Positions 49,083-56,605 of a DNA stretch of 64,000 nucleotides are shown here, piece by piece. The notes below the pieces were generated by a model. It had not been told where the DNA came from. It searched no databases and worked only from the letters and a program-made list of their open reading frames with translations. The stretch is from contig NZ_JAKUVC010000002.1 of assembly GCF_026781265.1 (NCBI RefSeq), positions 620,001 to 684,000 of the forward strand, in the 5' to 3' direction. Source of the DNA: Streptococcus sanguinis. GTDB taxonomy: Bacteria > Bacillota > Bacilli > Lactobacillales > Streptococcaceae. The translations under genes were made by a program, and so were the position numbers. Numbering within the stretch: the stretch's first letter is position 1; every line of letters begins with the position of its first letter.

Positions 49083-49736
49083 TTAAAAGAAGACAAGGAG
49101 AAGAAAGGCAATGAGGTTATTGGCCAGATGCAGGCCCATTGCATAGCGCAGGTCCTTCTTGGCTAGATAGCCTAAGCCAAAGATAGCTCCCAAGATAAAG
49201 TAAACCAGAAACTGGACTAGATTACCTGGCATGTGCAGAAGAGAGAAAAGGCTGGAAGATAGCGTTAAATAGATCAGGATTTTCACCAAGCTTTTTTGGT
49301 CAGGAAAGAGAAACTTAGCCAAAAATCCTCGCACCAGTAACTCCTCAAGAATAGGAGCGAAGATTACAATGTAGAAAAAGGCAAAGCCCGGTTGCTGCTG
49401 GATCAATTGTACGGCAGTATTCTGATTGGCAGAAGAATCAATAGGAACAAGCTGCTGGAAGATAATAAAAGCAAGCAAGAGGACGCTGGGAAGACAGATA
49501 GAGCTGGTCAGCTTGGTATTTTTGATTTCCAGTTCCAAATCTTTCTGGTACCATTTCCACATGGCAAAAGAATAGAGACTAGCAAGTATGACAAAGATTG
49601 GCAAAATCAATAGTTGAGAAAATCCTCCTGCCAGATAATGAACAGTATAGGCAACTATAGTAAAAAAGATAAAGAGATAAGACAAAAAAGCTAGTAAATA
49701 TAATCCAAAATTAGTAAGAAAAGTTTTTAATTTCAT
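49083..49736 (-). CDS. CPBP (Abi) intramembrane metalloprotease family, copy 1
   Basis: 217 aa with about six to seven membrane helices. The family motifs are ILEELLVRGFLAKFLF (EExxxR type) and SLLHMPGNLVQF (second motif with His), plus a C-terminal HLANN. CPBP proteins include CAAX prenyl proteases and bacteriocin self-immunity proteins. It is the last gene of the operon from 52098, and 21 nt follow the preceding stop. The substrate is unknown. Confidence 0.85.
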   Translation of the reverse strand: MKLKTFLTNFGLYLLAFLSYLFIFFTIVAYTVHYLAGGFSQLLILPIFVILASLYSFAMWKWYQKDLELEIKNTKLTSSICLPSVLLLAFIIFQQLVPIDSSANQNTAVQLIQQQPGFAFFYIVIFAPILEELLVRGFLAKFLFPDQKSLVKILIYLTLSSSLFSLLHMPGNLVQFLVYFILGAIFGLGYLAKKDLRYAMGLHLANNLIAFLLLVFF

Positions 49737-49757
49737 AGTGACTCCTTATAGTTTGCT

Positions 49758-50459
49758 TTACTGAAACATAGCTAGCAGCAGAATTACAGCCATGGGGAGA
49801 TTGTTCAGGATATGAACCAACATGGAATCTTTTATATTCCCCCGACGAGCATAGGATAAATAAAAAACCAGTCCAATTGCAAAATAAATTGGGAACTCTG
49901 TCAATTGGGTGATATGAGGCAGAGTGAAGACCACAGAAGTCACAATAGCAGCCAAAACCTTTTGATTATTTTTGAAAAAGAAGGCAGTACCAAAACCGCG
50001 GAAAATTAGTTCTTCCATGATAGGAGCGATAAAGGCAATCGTTGCAACAAAGAGCAAGGCAAAAAAGATATGCTGCGAAGACATCATTCCCCCCAGCCCT
50101 TGTATGGCGCTGTCATTACTAGTCTGGGAATTGCCGATCAGGATGAGATTGAGATAAACACCGACAATAGCAGCCACTCTGGCAAGGAAAAAGAATAGAA
50201 AAGCAAAACCGATATCCTTGCCAGACAGTCTGAACTGCTTCTTTTCTTCTGGCACATGCTTCTGATAATGCCGCCATAAACTACGGAAAATCAGGAAAAC
50301 TAAAATCAGATACATTGCTACCAATAGTATCTCTACATACATGGGCACATTTTTCCCATACATCAAGAAGAGCATCGGGGTAGCATTTATAAGGATATTG
50401 AGAAGGATTAAACCTAGCCATTTTACGATTCCTAAGGCAATTGCTTTAAAGTTGTTCAT
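49758..50459 (-). CDS. CPBP (Abi) intramembrane metalloprotease family, copy 2
   Basis: 233 aa, polytopic. Motifs are PIMEELIFRGFGTAFFF, TLPHITQLTEFP and a final HILNN. It is clearly a paralogue type of its neighbour but divergent in the N-terminal half. Its ATG shares a base with the stop of the DUF3267 gene (TAATG), so the two are translated together. Confidence 0.85.
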   Translation of the reverse strand: MNNFKAIALGIVKWLGLILLNILINATPMLFLMYGKNVPMYVEILLVAMYLILVFLIFRSLWRHYQKHVPEEKKQFRLSGKDIGFAFLFFFLARVAAIVGVYLNLILIGNSQTSNDSAIQGLGGMMSSQHIFFALLFVATIAFIAPIMEELIFRGFGTAFFFKNNQKVLAAIVTSVVFTLPHITQLTEFPIYFAIGLVFYLSYARRGNIKDSMLVHILNNLPMAVILLLAMFQ

Positions 50460-50998
50460 TATAGATTCTCCTTTTGATAGATATTGATACCGACTTCTGT
50501 GTCCTCAATAGCGATATCCCCCTTCTGCCGAATAATAGCCGCAGCGAGGAAAAAATCTCCTACACAGCCAGCTGCGTGAAAGCTAGCAAGGACGATATAA
50601 GAAGTGGCGGGCAAAATATGCAAGGCATAGATTAAGGTCAGGACTAGGCTAATCAGAAAGAATGGTGCCAGGATAATGACCAGCATCCTTTTCCGACTGT
50701 AACGACTGCCTGGGCTAGTCGCATAGGCCATGCCGCTCTTAAAACCAAACTTGACCTTGGTATTTTCATCCCCCAAGACCTTAAAGAAAAAGCCGTGGAT
50801 CAGCTCATGGATGACCATTAGAACAAGGAGGTAGAATAAGTCAAAGAAATGAAAAACTTCGCTGCCCTTGCCATACATTAGAATAGCAATCCAGGTAAAG
50901 AGGGCTAGAAAAGGGAAGATCAGCAGCACGGCCGTTATATTCAGAGCCAGAATGACCTTTTTATTATGGATAAAATCAAGTTCTTTCAGTAGTTTCAT
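50459..50998 (-). CDS. DUF3267 putative membrane zinc peptidase
   Basis: 179 aa with four or so membrane helices. The motif VIHELIHGFFF is an HExxH zinc-binding sequence in a membrane context, typical of DUF3267, and a second conserved segment, ASFHAAGCVGDFFLAAAII, may supply a further ligand. Catalytic activity is inferred. It belongs to the five-protein operon with regulator and peptide. Confidence 0.8.
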   Translation of the reverse strand: MKLLKELDFIHNKKVILALNITAVLLIFPFLALFTWIAILMYGKGSEVFHFFDLFYLLVLMVIHELIHGFFFKVLGDENTKVKFGFKSGMAYATSPGSRYSRKRMLVIILAPFFLISLVLTLIYALHILPATSYIVLASFHAAGCVGDFFLAAAIIRQKGDIAIEDTEVGINIYQKENL

Positions 50999-51026
50999 AG
51001 CCTCAACCTTTCATTGAAAAATAAAC

Positions 51027-51791
51027 TTATTTGAAATATTTTTTAACTATTGGATAATACATGACATTGATATAGATATGAATCACCAGCAGAATGATAA
51101 AGCCAGAAACAACATTGAGAGGTGTGAGAGTTCCTAGTCCTGCTAGAATGACATAGAAGGCCGGCAGAATTCGCTGATTGAGACTCAGAAGAATCAGATA
51201 GCTCTGCTCATAGTTAGCTTGTAGCTCTGACTCATCATAAGAGAGGGCAAATTCCTGCATTTCCTTAGTAGTCGGGAAGGCCGAAAAGTTATAATGACGA
51301 ACTTTCTGGAGTGTTTTAAAAAATACAATCTGTGAAATGATGAGCAGAATCACAATCACCCAATCTATATGGCTCCATTGAAGAGGGCTCTTATCGTTCG
51401 TGATATTTCCGATATAAACAGCTCCGACTAAAATCGTAAAAAGAGCAACAGCACTGCTGATATTAAAGACAATGCCCGCATATTCCAGATTTTTAAAGGT
51501 TAGCCGGTACCATTCATAATTCTTATCCTCATCTGCTTCTTTTTCATAGGCTTCATTGTATTTTCGAGTCCGATAAATCAAGAAAAAGGTTAAAGGATAA
51601 AGAATAATTAGACTGGCCCAGCCTAGCTGGCGCAGCAATCCGACATTTAAAGCAGACGACCAGCTGAAGTTTTCAAAGACACCTAAACCAGAAAAGAAAC
51701 CGAAGAGGGCACCTATTAAAGCTCCAGCCAATAATATGAGGATATTGTGTAAAATTCTTTTCTGTGTAGACATACGTTTTTGCTCTTTCAC
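51027..51791 (-). CDS. DUF3169 membrane protein
   Basis: 254 aa from the GTG at 51791. AGGAG is spaced 8 nt from this GTG but 26 nt from the first ATG, so GTG is the better start. It has about six membrane helices in three pairs with a cytosolic middle (KYNEAYEKEADEDKNYEWYRL). The family is found beside Xre regulators in Firmicutes; function unknown. The GTG overlaps the stop of the 34-aa gene (GTGA). Confidence 0.78.
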   Translation of the reverse strand: MKEQKRMSTQKRILHNILILLAGALIGALFGFFSGLGVFENFSWSSALNVGLLRQLGWASLIILYPLTFFLIYRTRKYNEAYEKEADEDKNYEWYRLTFKNLEYAGIVFNISSAVALFTILVGAVYIGNITNDKSPLQWSHIDWVIVILLIISQIVFFKTLQKVRHYNFSAFPTTKEMQEFALSYDESELQANYEQSYLILLSLNQRILPAFYVILAGLGTLTPLNVVSGFIILLVIHIYINVMYYPIVKKYFK

Positions 51792-51892
51792 GACTTCTTC
51801 TCCTTTATTTTTTTACAATAGACGATACAAGAATGCTGAGGCTGAGGGACTGTTTTAGCTCCTGTTGAAATGAATTCTAATTGCTTCTTCAT
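51788..51892 (-). CDS. Small peptide gene (34 aa) inside the regulator-protease operon
   Basis: Begins MKKQLEFISTGAKTV and ends CIVYCKKIKEKKS; two Cys, eight Lys, no membrane helix and no Gly-Gly leader. GGAGG lies 7 nt before the ATG. The ATG overlaps the regulator stop as ATGA, and its own TGA overlaps the DUF3169 start as GTGA, so both junctions have the 4-nt overlaps of coupled genes. I do not recognise the peptide. It may be a processed signal, a bacteriocin-like peptide or a small regulator, or only a coupling ORF. Confidence 0.6.
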   Translation of the reverse strand: MKKQLEFISTGAKTVPQPQHSCIVYCKKIKEKKS

Positions 51893-52098
51893 TCTGCTTC
51901 CTCCACCAGCTGAAAGACATTCTCAATGTTTTCGTTGAAAATATGGGCAATCTTAAGGGCAATCACAATCGATGGGGTATATTCGCCTCTCTCTATAAGG
52001 CTGATTGTCTGCCTGGAAACACCGGCCAGCCTAGCCAGTTCTGTCTGGTTGAGACCGTCACGCGCCCTCAACTCCTTGAGTCGATTTCTAAGCTGCAT
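51889..52098 (-). CDS. Xre-family transcriptional regulator
   Basis: 69 aa, essentially one helix-turn-helix (LRNRLKELRARDGLNQTELARLAGVSRQTISLIERGEYTPS) plus a short dimerisation tail (FNENIENVFQLVEE). Two adjacent ATGs are possible; the second at 52098 has AAGGAG spaced 6 nt. The longer upstream frame crosses the promoter and is rejected. A perfect inverted repeat overlaps its -35, so it is probably autoregulated. Confidence 0.88.
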   Translation of the reverse strand: MQLRNRLKELRARDGLNQTELARLAGVSRQTISLIERGEYTPSIVIALKIAHIFNENIENVFQLVEEAE

Positions 52099-52137
52099 CA
52101 TAAACTCCTTATTTATTATTCTCCCTTGGATAAAATC

Positions 52138-52166
52138 ATTGTAACAGATTCTTTTCTTTTTGACAA
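52138..52166 (-). promoter_or_regulatory. Promoter of the regulator-protease operon
   Basis: On the minus strand TTGTCA (52166-52161), a 17-nt spacer and TACAAT (52143-52138). Confidence 0.8.
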
Positions 52167-52182
52167 GTATATTTGTCAAAAA
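52157..52182. promoter_or_regulatory. Perfect inverted repeat, probable operator of the Xre regulator
   Basis: TTTTTGACAA-GTATAT-TTGTCAAAAA: two 10-bp arms with no mismatch. The arm nearer the gene contains the -35, so binding should block transcription. Confidence 0.7.
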
Positions 52183-52254
52183 AATAATAATCATTGTCAG
52201 AAATACCATTATCATAGACAAAAAAGAATCCAGCTCAAACTGAATTCTTTTCCT

Positions 52255-53397
52255 TTATTCATCTACTTGAGAAAATACTTCTTTTAAAATAGCAATACCC
52301 TGCTGGATTTCCTCCATGCTGATAGTCAATGGTGGCAGGAGACGGATAACATTCTCTCCGGCTGTCAGGATAATCAAGCCCTTCTGACGAGCGGCTTCAA
52401 CAATCTTTGATAGACTGGCGCTTGTTTCAATTCCAGTCATCATGCCCAGACCTCGAACAGCAGAAATCTTTGGATGGTCCTGAAAAGCAAGCTGTAGTTG
52501 CTCCATCAAGATGTCACTCTTAGTCCTGACTTCTTCTAGAAAGCCCGCTTCTTTCATGATATGCAAGGTCTCCAAGGCGGCTGCCATAGCTAATTTATTG
52601 CCACCAAAGGTAGAACCATGACTGCCAGGTCCAAAAGCAGGAGCCAAGCTGGATTTTCCTAATAGAGCACCTGCAGGCAGGCCATTGGCCAGACCCTTAG
52701 CCAGCGTCACAATATCCGGTATAATCCCATAATGCTCAAAGGAATAAAGCTGACCCGTGCGCCCCATACCTGTCTGCACCTCATCAACAATCAGCAAAAT
52801 CCCCTCTTGTTGGCAAAAATCAGCCAAATCTTTGACAAAAGTTGCTTCTGCTGGACGAACTCCTGATTCTCCTTGGACCAATTCCAGCATGACAGCTGCC
52901 GTATCCCGATTGGCCAACTCTTCTACGCTGGCCAAATCATTGTAAACCGCATAGCTGAAATGGGGCACCCCATCACCAAATCCTTCCTTAATCTTATCCT
53001 GTCCTGTTGCGGCCATAGCGCCAAAGGTCCGACCATGAAAGGATTGCTGAAAAGTAATAATTCCTTGCTTGCCAGTAGCTTTGCGGGCTAGCTTAATAGC
53101 TGCTTCATTGGCTTCTGCTCCGCTATTGCAGAAAAAAGTTAAATAATCATAAGGACTTGCCAGTTCCTGAGCTACCTGCTCTTGCAGAGAGCTAAGATAT
53201 AGATTGGGACTGTGCCAGATGCGCCCTGCTTGCTGGATCAAAGCCTGCTGTACCCGAGGGTGAAAGCCAAGATTGGTTACGCCAATCCCCGATGAAAAGT
53301 CCAAATAAGCCTTTCCCTCACTGTCAATCAGATAGGTGCCCTCTGCTTTAACAAACTCAATAGGCGCCCGCTTGTAGTTTTCAAATAAATAAGTCAT
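52255..53397 (-). CDS. argD: Acetylornithine aminotransferase
   Basis: 380 aa. The PLP lysine lies in TLAKGLANGLPAGALLG, with LLIVDEVQTGMGRTG upstream. It transaminates N-acetylglutamate semialdehyde to N-acetylornithine. Last of argC-J-B-D; it starts 2 nt after argB. Confidence 0.95.
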   Translation of the reverse strand: MTYLFENYKRAPIEFVKAEGTYLIDSEGKAYLDFSSGIGVTNLGFHPRVQQALIQQAGRIWHSPNLYLSSLQEQVAQELASPYDYLTFFCNSGAEANEAAIKLARKATGKQGIITFQQSFHGRTFGAMAATGQDKIKEGFGDGVPHFSYAVYNDLASVEELANRDTAAVMLELVQGESGVRPAEATFVKDLADFCQQEGILLIVDEVQTGMGRTGQLYSFEHYGIIPDIVTLAKGLANGLPAGALLGKSSLAPAFGPGSHGSTFGGNKLAMAAALETLHIMKEAGFLEEVRTKSDILMEQLQLAFQDHPKISAVRGLGMMTGIETSASLSKIVEAARQKGLIILTAGENVIRLLPPLTISMEEIQQGIAILKEVFSQVDE

Positions 53398-53399
53398 CG

Positions 53400-54137
53400 T
53401 TATCCCTCTGCTATCAAGGTGCCCGTCAAAAGATTATCGCCAATCAAAACCTGCCCGACACCGGAAAGCACAGTCTGAACAGCACTCTCGATCTTAGGAA
53501 TCATGCCGCCCTTGATGACACCTGTCTGAATCTTCTTGGACACCTGACTGGTCAGAAGCTGGGGCAGGACTTTTTTATCCTCTAAAACTCCTTCTATATC
53601 TGTCATCAGGATCAGCTTCTCTGCCTGCAAGCTGCTAGCAACTGCCGCAGCCAAATAGTCTGCATTGATATTTAAGAGCTCACCAGCTGCATTTTCCCCA
53701 AGCGAAGCCAGCACCGGTACCATGTCCGCAGCCAGCAGCTGCTCTAGATAGTCAGTTTGAATCGCCTTCACCTGACCTACATAGCCATAGAGATCTTTAT
53801 CGATAAAATCTGCCGAAACTGTCTTCCCCAAATGTGAAACCAGCTGAAGGCTTTCAATATCTGAGTCGTTCAGTTCTTGTGTCAGCGTTCGGCCGACTTG
53901 ACCTAGTAAGGCCTGCTCAATAATGGGTAAGTCAGACTTATCTGTCACCCGCAACCCCTTAACCTTGCGAGTAGGCAGCTGGCGCTCTTTCATAAGCTGG
54001 TTAATGACCAGACCACCCCCGTGAACGACAACGATTTTCTTACCAGCTGTTATCCACGCTTGCATTTGCTTGATAAACTTATCAGACAGCTTTTGCGCAG
54101 TAACACCGCCAATTTTTATAACAATCACATCTTTCAT
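53400..54137 (-). CDS. argB: Acetylglutamate kinase
   Basis: 245 aa. KIGG at the N terminus and VVHGGGLVINQLM bind ATP and substrate. It lacks the N-terminal helix found in arginine-inhibited hexameric forms, so feedback may act elsewhere; this is inference. AAGGAG precedes the ATG. Confidence 0.95.
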   Translation of the reverse strand: MKDVIVIKIGGVTAQKLSDKFIKQMQAWITAGKKIVVVHGGGLVINQLMKERQLPTRKVKGLRVTDKSDLPIIEQALLGQVGRTLTQELNDSDIESLQLVSHLGKTVSADFIDKDLYGYVGQVKAIQTDYLEQLLAADMVPVLASLGENAAGELLNINADYLAAAVASSLQAEKLILMTDIEGVLEDKKVLPQLLTSQVSKKIQTGVIKGGMIPKIESAVQTVLSGVGQVLIGDNLLTGTLIAEG

Positions 54138-54148
54138 CGCATTTCTCC

Positions 54149-55342
54149 TTAGGTTCTATAAAGGGCATTGATTTTCACATAATCATAGGATAAATCGCAG
54201 CCCCAAGCCTGAGCTTCAGCGTCCCCATCGTGTAGGTCAATGGTCAAGGTTAGTAACTCCCCTGCCATGGCATCACTAGTCTCCTCGGGGTCAAAAGCCA
54301 CAGGGCTAGAAGCCTGCATGACTGGAATCCCCTCAATCCAAATATCAATATTGTCCACCGAGACATCTGCTCCCGCATAGCCGATAGCTGCTAAGATTCG
54401 TCCCCAATTGGGATCTTGACCAAAAATGGCGGTTTTAACCAAGCTAGAGCCAACAACACTCTTGGCAATCATACGGCCACTCTGTTCATCCTTGGCATGC
54501 CGAACATTGACTTCAATCAGCTTGGTCGCTCCCTCGCCATCCTTGGCAATTTTCTTAGCCAAGTCAGCCATAAGGTAGCGGAGCATTTTGGAAAACTTTT
54601 CAAATTCTTCCGTATCTGGCAGAATTTCTTCATTTTGCCGGCAGCCGTTCGCCATGACTAGCACCATGTCATTAGTCGATGTATCTCCATCCACCGTGAT
54701 TTGGTTGAAAGTTGTCTCCACATGCTGACTGAGAGCCTTATGTAAGGTAACGCTAGAAATATTAGCATCACAAGTGATAAAGGCCAGCATAGTCGCCATA
54801 TTCGGATGAATCATGCCCGAGCCCTTGGCTACTCCCGCCATAGTCACCAGGTCGGTGCCAAACTCTTCTGTGACTACACAGGTCTTGGTACAAGTATCCG
54901 TCGTCAAGATAGCCTCAGCAAAATCATCTGCCTTCCCACTCACCAGAATCTGTGACAGGCCATTTTTCAGAGCATTCATTGGAAGCTGCTCGCCGATGAC
55001 TCCTGTAGAAGCCAGACCTACCAAGTCAGGCTCAATCTTCAGCTTTTGGGCAGTCAATCGCTGCATTTCATAGGCAGCGTCCAACCCCTGCTGGCCTGTA
55101 CAGGAATTGGCAATACCAGAATTAACCACTATAGCCTGCAATTTCTGGCTCTTTTGGATTGATGCTTTGGTCACTAGAAGCGGAGCAGCAATGACCTTAT
55201 TAGTTGTATAGACTCCTGCCACACTGGCCGGCACTTCTGATACAATCCAGCCAAAATCCAACTTCTTTTTCGTAAAGCCAGCGTGTAAACCGTCAGCCGA
55301 AAAGCCTAGCGGACTGGCAATCGTTCCATCAATAATCTTCAT
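54149..55342 (-). CDS. argJ: Bifunctional ornithine acetyltransferase/N-acetylglutamate synthase
   Basis: 397 aa. The self-cleavage site is before Thr184 in KGSGMIHPNMATMLAF, giving the alpha and beta chains. It recycles the acetyl group from N-acetylornithine to glutamate; no argA is needed if bifunctional. Confidence 0.95.
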   Translation of the reverse strand: MKIIDGTIASPLGFSADGLHAGFTKKKLDFGWIVSEVPASVAGVYTTNKVIAAPLLVTKASIQKSQKLQAIVVNSGIANSCTGQQGLDAAYEMQRLTAQKLKIEPDLVGLASTGVIGEQLPMNALKNGLSQILVSGKADDFAEAILTTDTCTKTCVVTEEFGTDLVTMAGVAKGSGMIHPNMATMLAFITCDANISSVTLHKALSQHVETTFNQITVDGDTSTNDMVLVMANGCRQNEEILPDTEEFEKFSKMLRYLMADLAKKIAKDGEGATKLIEVNVRHAKDEQSGRMIAKSVVGSSLVKTAIFGQDPNWGRILAAIGYAGADVSVDNIDIWIEGIPVMQASSPVAFDPEETSDAMAGELLTLTIDLHDGDAEAQAWGCDLSYDYVKINALYRT

Positions 55343-55359
55343 ATCTAACCCTTTCTCAT

Positions 55360-56382
55360 CTAGACATAGGACGGTTGACTGAGCAGGCCATCTGTTTCAG
55401 GGAACCCCAGCATCAAATTCATATTTTGAATTGCCTGACCAGCAGCCCCTTTGATCAGGTTATCCAGCACAGCCACTACAGTTAAAATGTTTGTCACAGG
55501 ATTATAGTCAAAACCAATATCTGTATAATTAGTACCGACAACCTGATGCAAATTCGGCAGAGCAGCTTGGATACGGACAAAAGGCTTATCCTGATAGCAT
55601 TCCTGGTAAATAGCAGCCAGCTCTTCTCGAGTCAAAGGTTCTTTTAACTTGCAATAAACTGTCGCCACGATACCACGATTGAGCGGAATGAGGGATGTTG
55701 AAAACTGAATCTGCTGCAATCCCTCATCAAAACGCTGCAGCTGTTGCACAATCTCAGGAATATGCTGATGCTGATTCAGCTTGTAAGTCACATAATTGTC
55801 ATGCACATGGACAAAATGGCTGGATGCAGCTGGATTTTTCCCCGCCCCTGTCAAGCCACTTTTTGCATCGACAATAATGGAATTCAGCTCAATAGCCTGA
55901 GCCTTCAGCAAGGGAATCAAGGCCAACTCTGTAGCCGTCGCATAGCAGCCAGGATTGGCAATAAATCGCTTCCCTCTGACATCTGTAAACTCAGACAGCC
56001 CATAAATAAACTCTTTTTGAACGTAGTCTTCAGCGGACTCTTTTTGATACCATTTTTTATAAATATTCTCTGGCAAACGATGATCACCAGATAGGTCAAT
56101 GACTGGAAATCCTGCTTCTACAAAGTCTTTTGACAAATCTTTAGCCACTCCGCTTGACGTTGCAAAGAAAACAAGATCTGCTCGTCGCATTATTTCCTGA
56201 CTGTCGAAAGCTTCTATTTTCAGTTCGCAAATCCCCTTCAAATGAGGATAAAGCTCTGACACAGGAGACTCCATATCTTGACTGGCATGAAGAGAAACGA
56301 CCTCCGCCTGCGGATGCTGAAGTAAAATACGAAGGAGTTCCATTCCTGAGTAACCAGTAATTCCTACAATCGAAATTCGCAT
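55360..56382 (-). CDS. argC: N-acetyl-gamma-glutamyl-phosphate reductase
   Basis: 340 aa from [17 protein letters not shown], with GGAGG 12 nt upstream; the frame beyond it is promoter sequence. The catalytic Cys146 is in [14 protein letters not shown], and the N-terminal GxTGYSG is the NADP-binding loop. First gene of the arg operon. Confidence 0.95.
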   Translation of the reverse strand: MRISIVGITGYSGMELLRILLQHPQAEVVSLHASQDMESPVSELYPHLKGICELKIEAFDSQEIMRRADLVFFATSSGVAKDLSKDFVEAGFPVIDLSGDHRLPENIYKKWYQKESAEDYVQKEFIYGLSEFTDVRGKRFIANPGCYATATELALIPLLKAQAIELNSIIVDAKSGLTGAGKNPAASSHFVHVHDNYVTYKLNQHQHIPEIVQQLQRFDEGLQQIQFSTSLIPLNRGIVATVYCKLKEPLTREELAAIYQECYQDKPFVRIQAALPNLHQVVGTNYTDIGFDYNPVTNILTVVAVLDNLIKGAAGQAIQNMNLMLGFPETDGLLSQPSYV

Positions 56383-56398
56383 ATTTTTGAAACACCTC

Positions 56399-56412
56399 CG
56401 TATAAATATGCG
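56399..56412. promoter_or_regulatory. ARG box-like site downstream of the argC start of transcription
   Basis: CGTATAAATATGCG matches TGNATWWWWATNCA at 12 of 14 positions. It lies between the -10 and the ribosome binding site. Confidence 0.5.
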
Positions 56413-56416
56413 TTTT

Positions 56417-56445
56417 ATTTTACTCGTATATTTTCCCTTTGTCAA
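56417..56445 (-). promoter_or_regulatory. argCJBD promoter
   Basis: A perfect TTGACA (56445-56440), a 17-nt spacer and TAAAAT (56422-56417) on the minus strand. Confidence 0.88.
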
Positions 56446-56451
56446 GTATTT

Positions 56452-56469
56452 TCTGTATTTTTATGCAAT
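56452..56469. promoter_or_regulatory. ARG box (ArgR operator)
   Basis: TCTGTATTTTTATGCAAT fits WNTGNATWWWWATNCANW at every position. It lies 6 bp upstream of the -35. Confidence 0.8.
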
Positions 56470-56574
56470 ATTTTTGGAAATATCATTAATTATGTGAAAG
56501 AACATTCATGATTTCTTGCCGAAAAGCGGCCTATTTGCTTCTCATATAGAGAAGTAAGAGAGCTGAGAGCACAG

Positions 56575-56604
56575 AAAAAGGTCCGCCCAAAGAGCAGACC
56601 TTTT
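56575..56604 (-). terminator. Intrinsic terminator of alaS
   Basis: On the minus strand AAAGGTCTGC pairs with GCGGACCTTT (one G-U) followed by TTC. It begins right at the alaS stop. Confidence 0.85.
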
Positions 56605-56605
56605 A

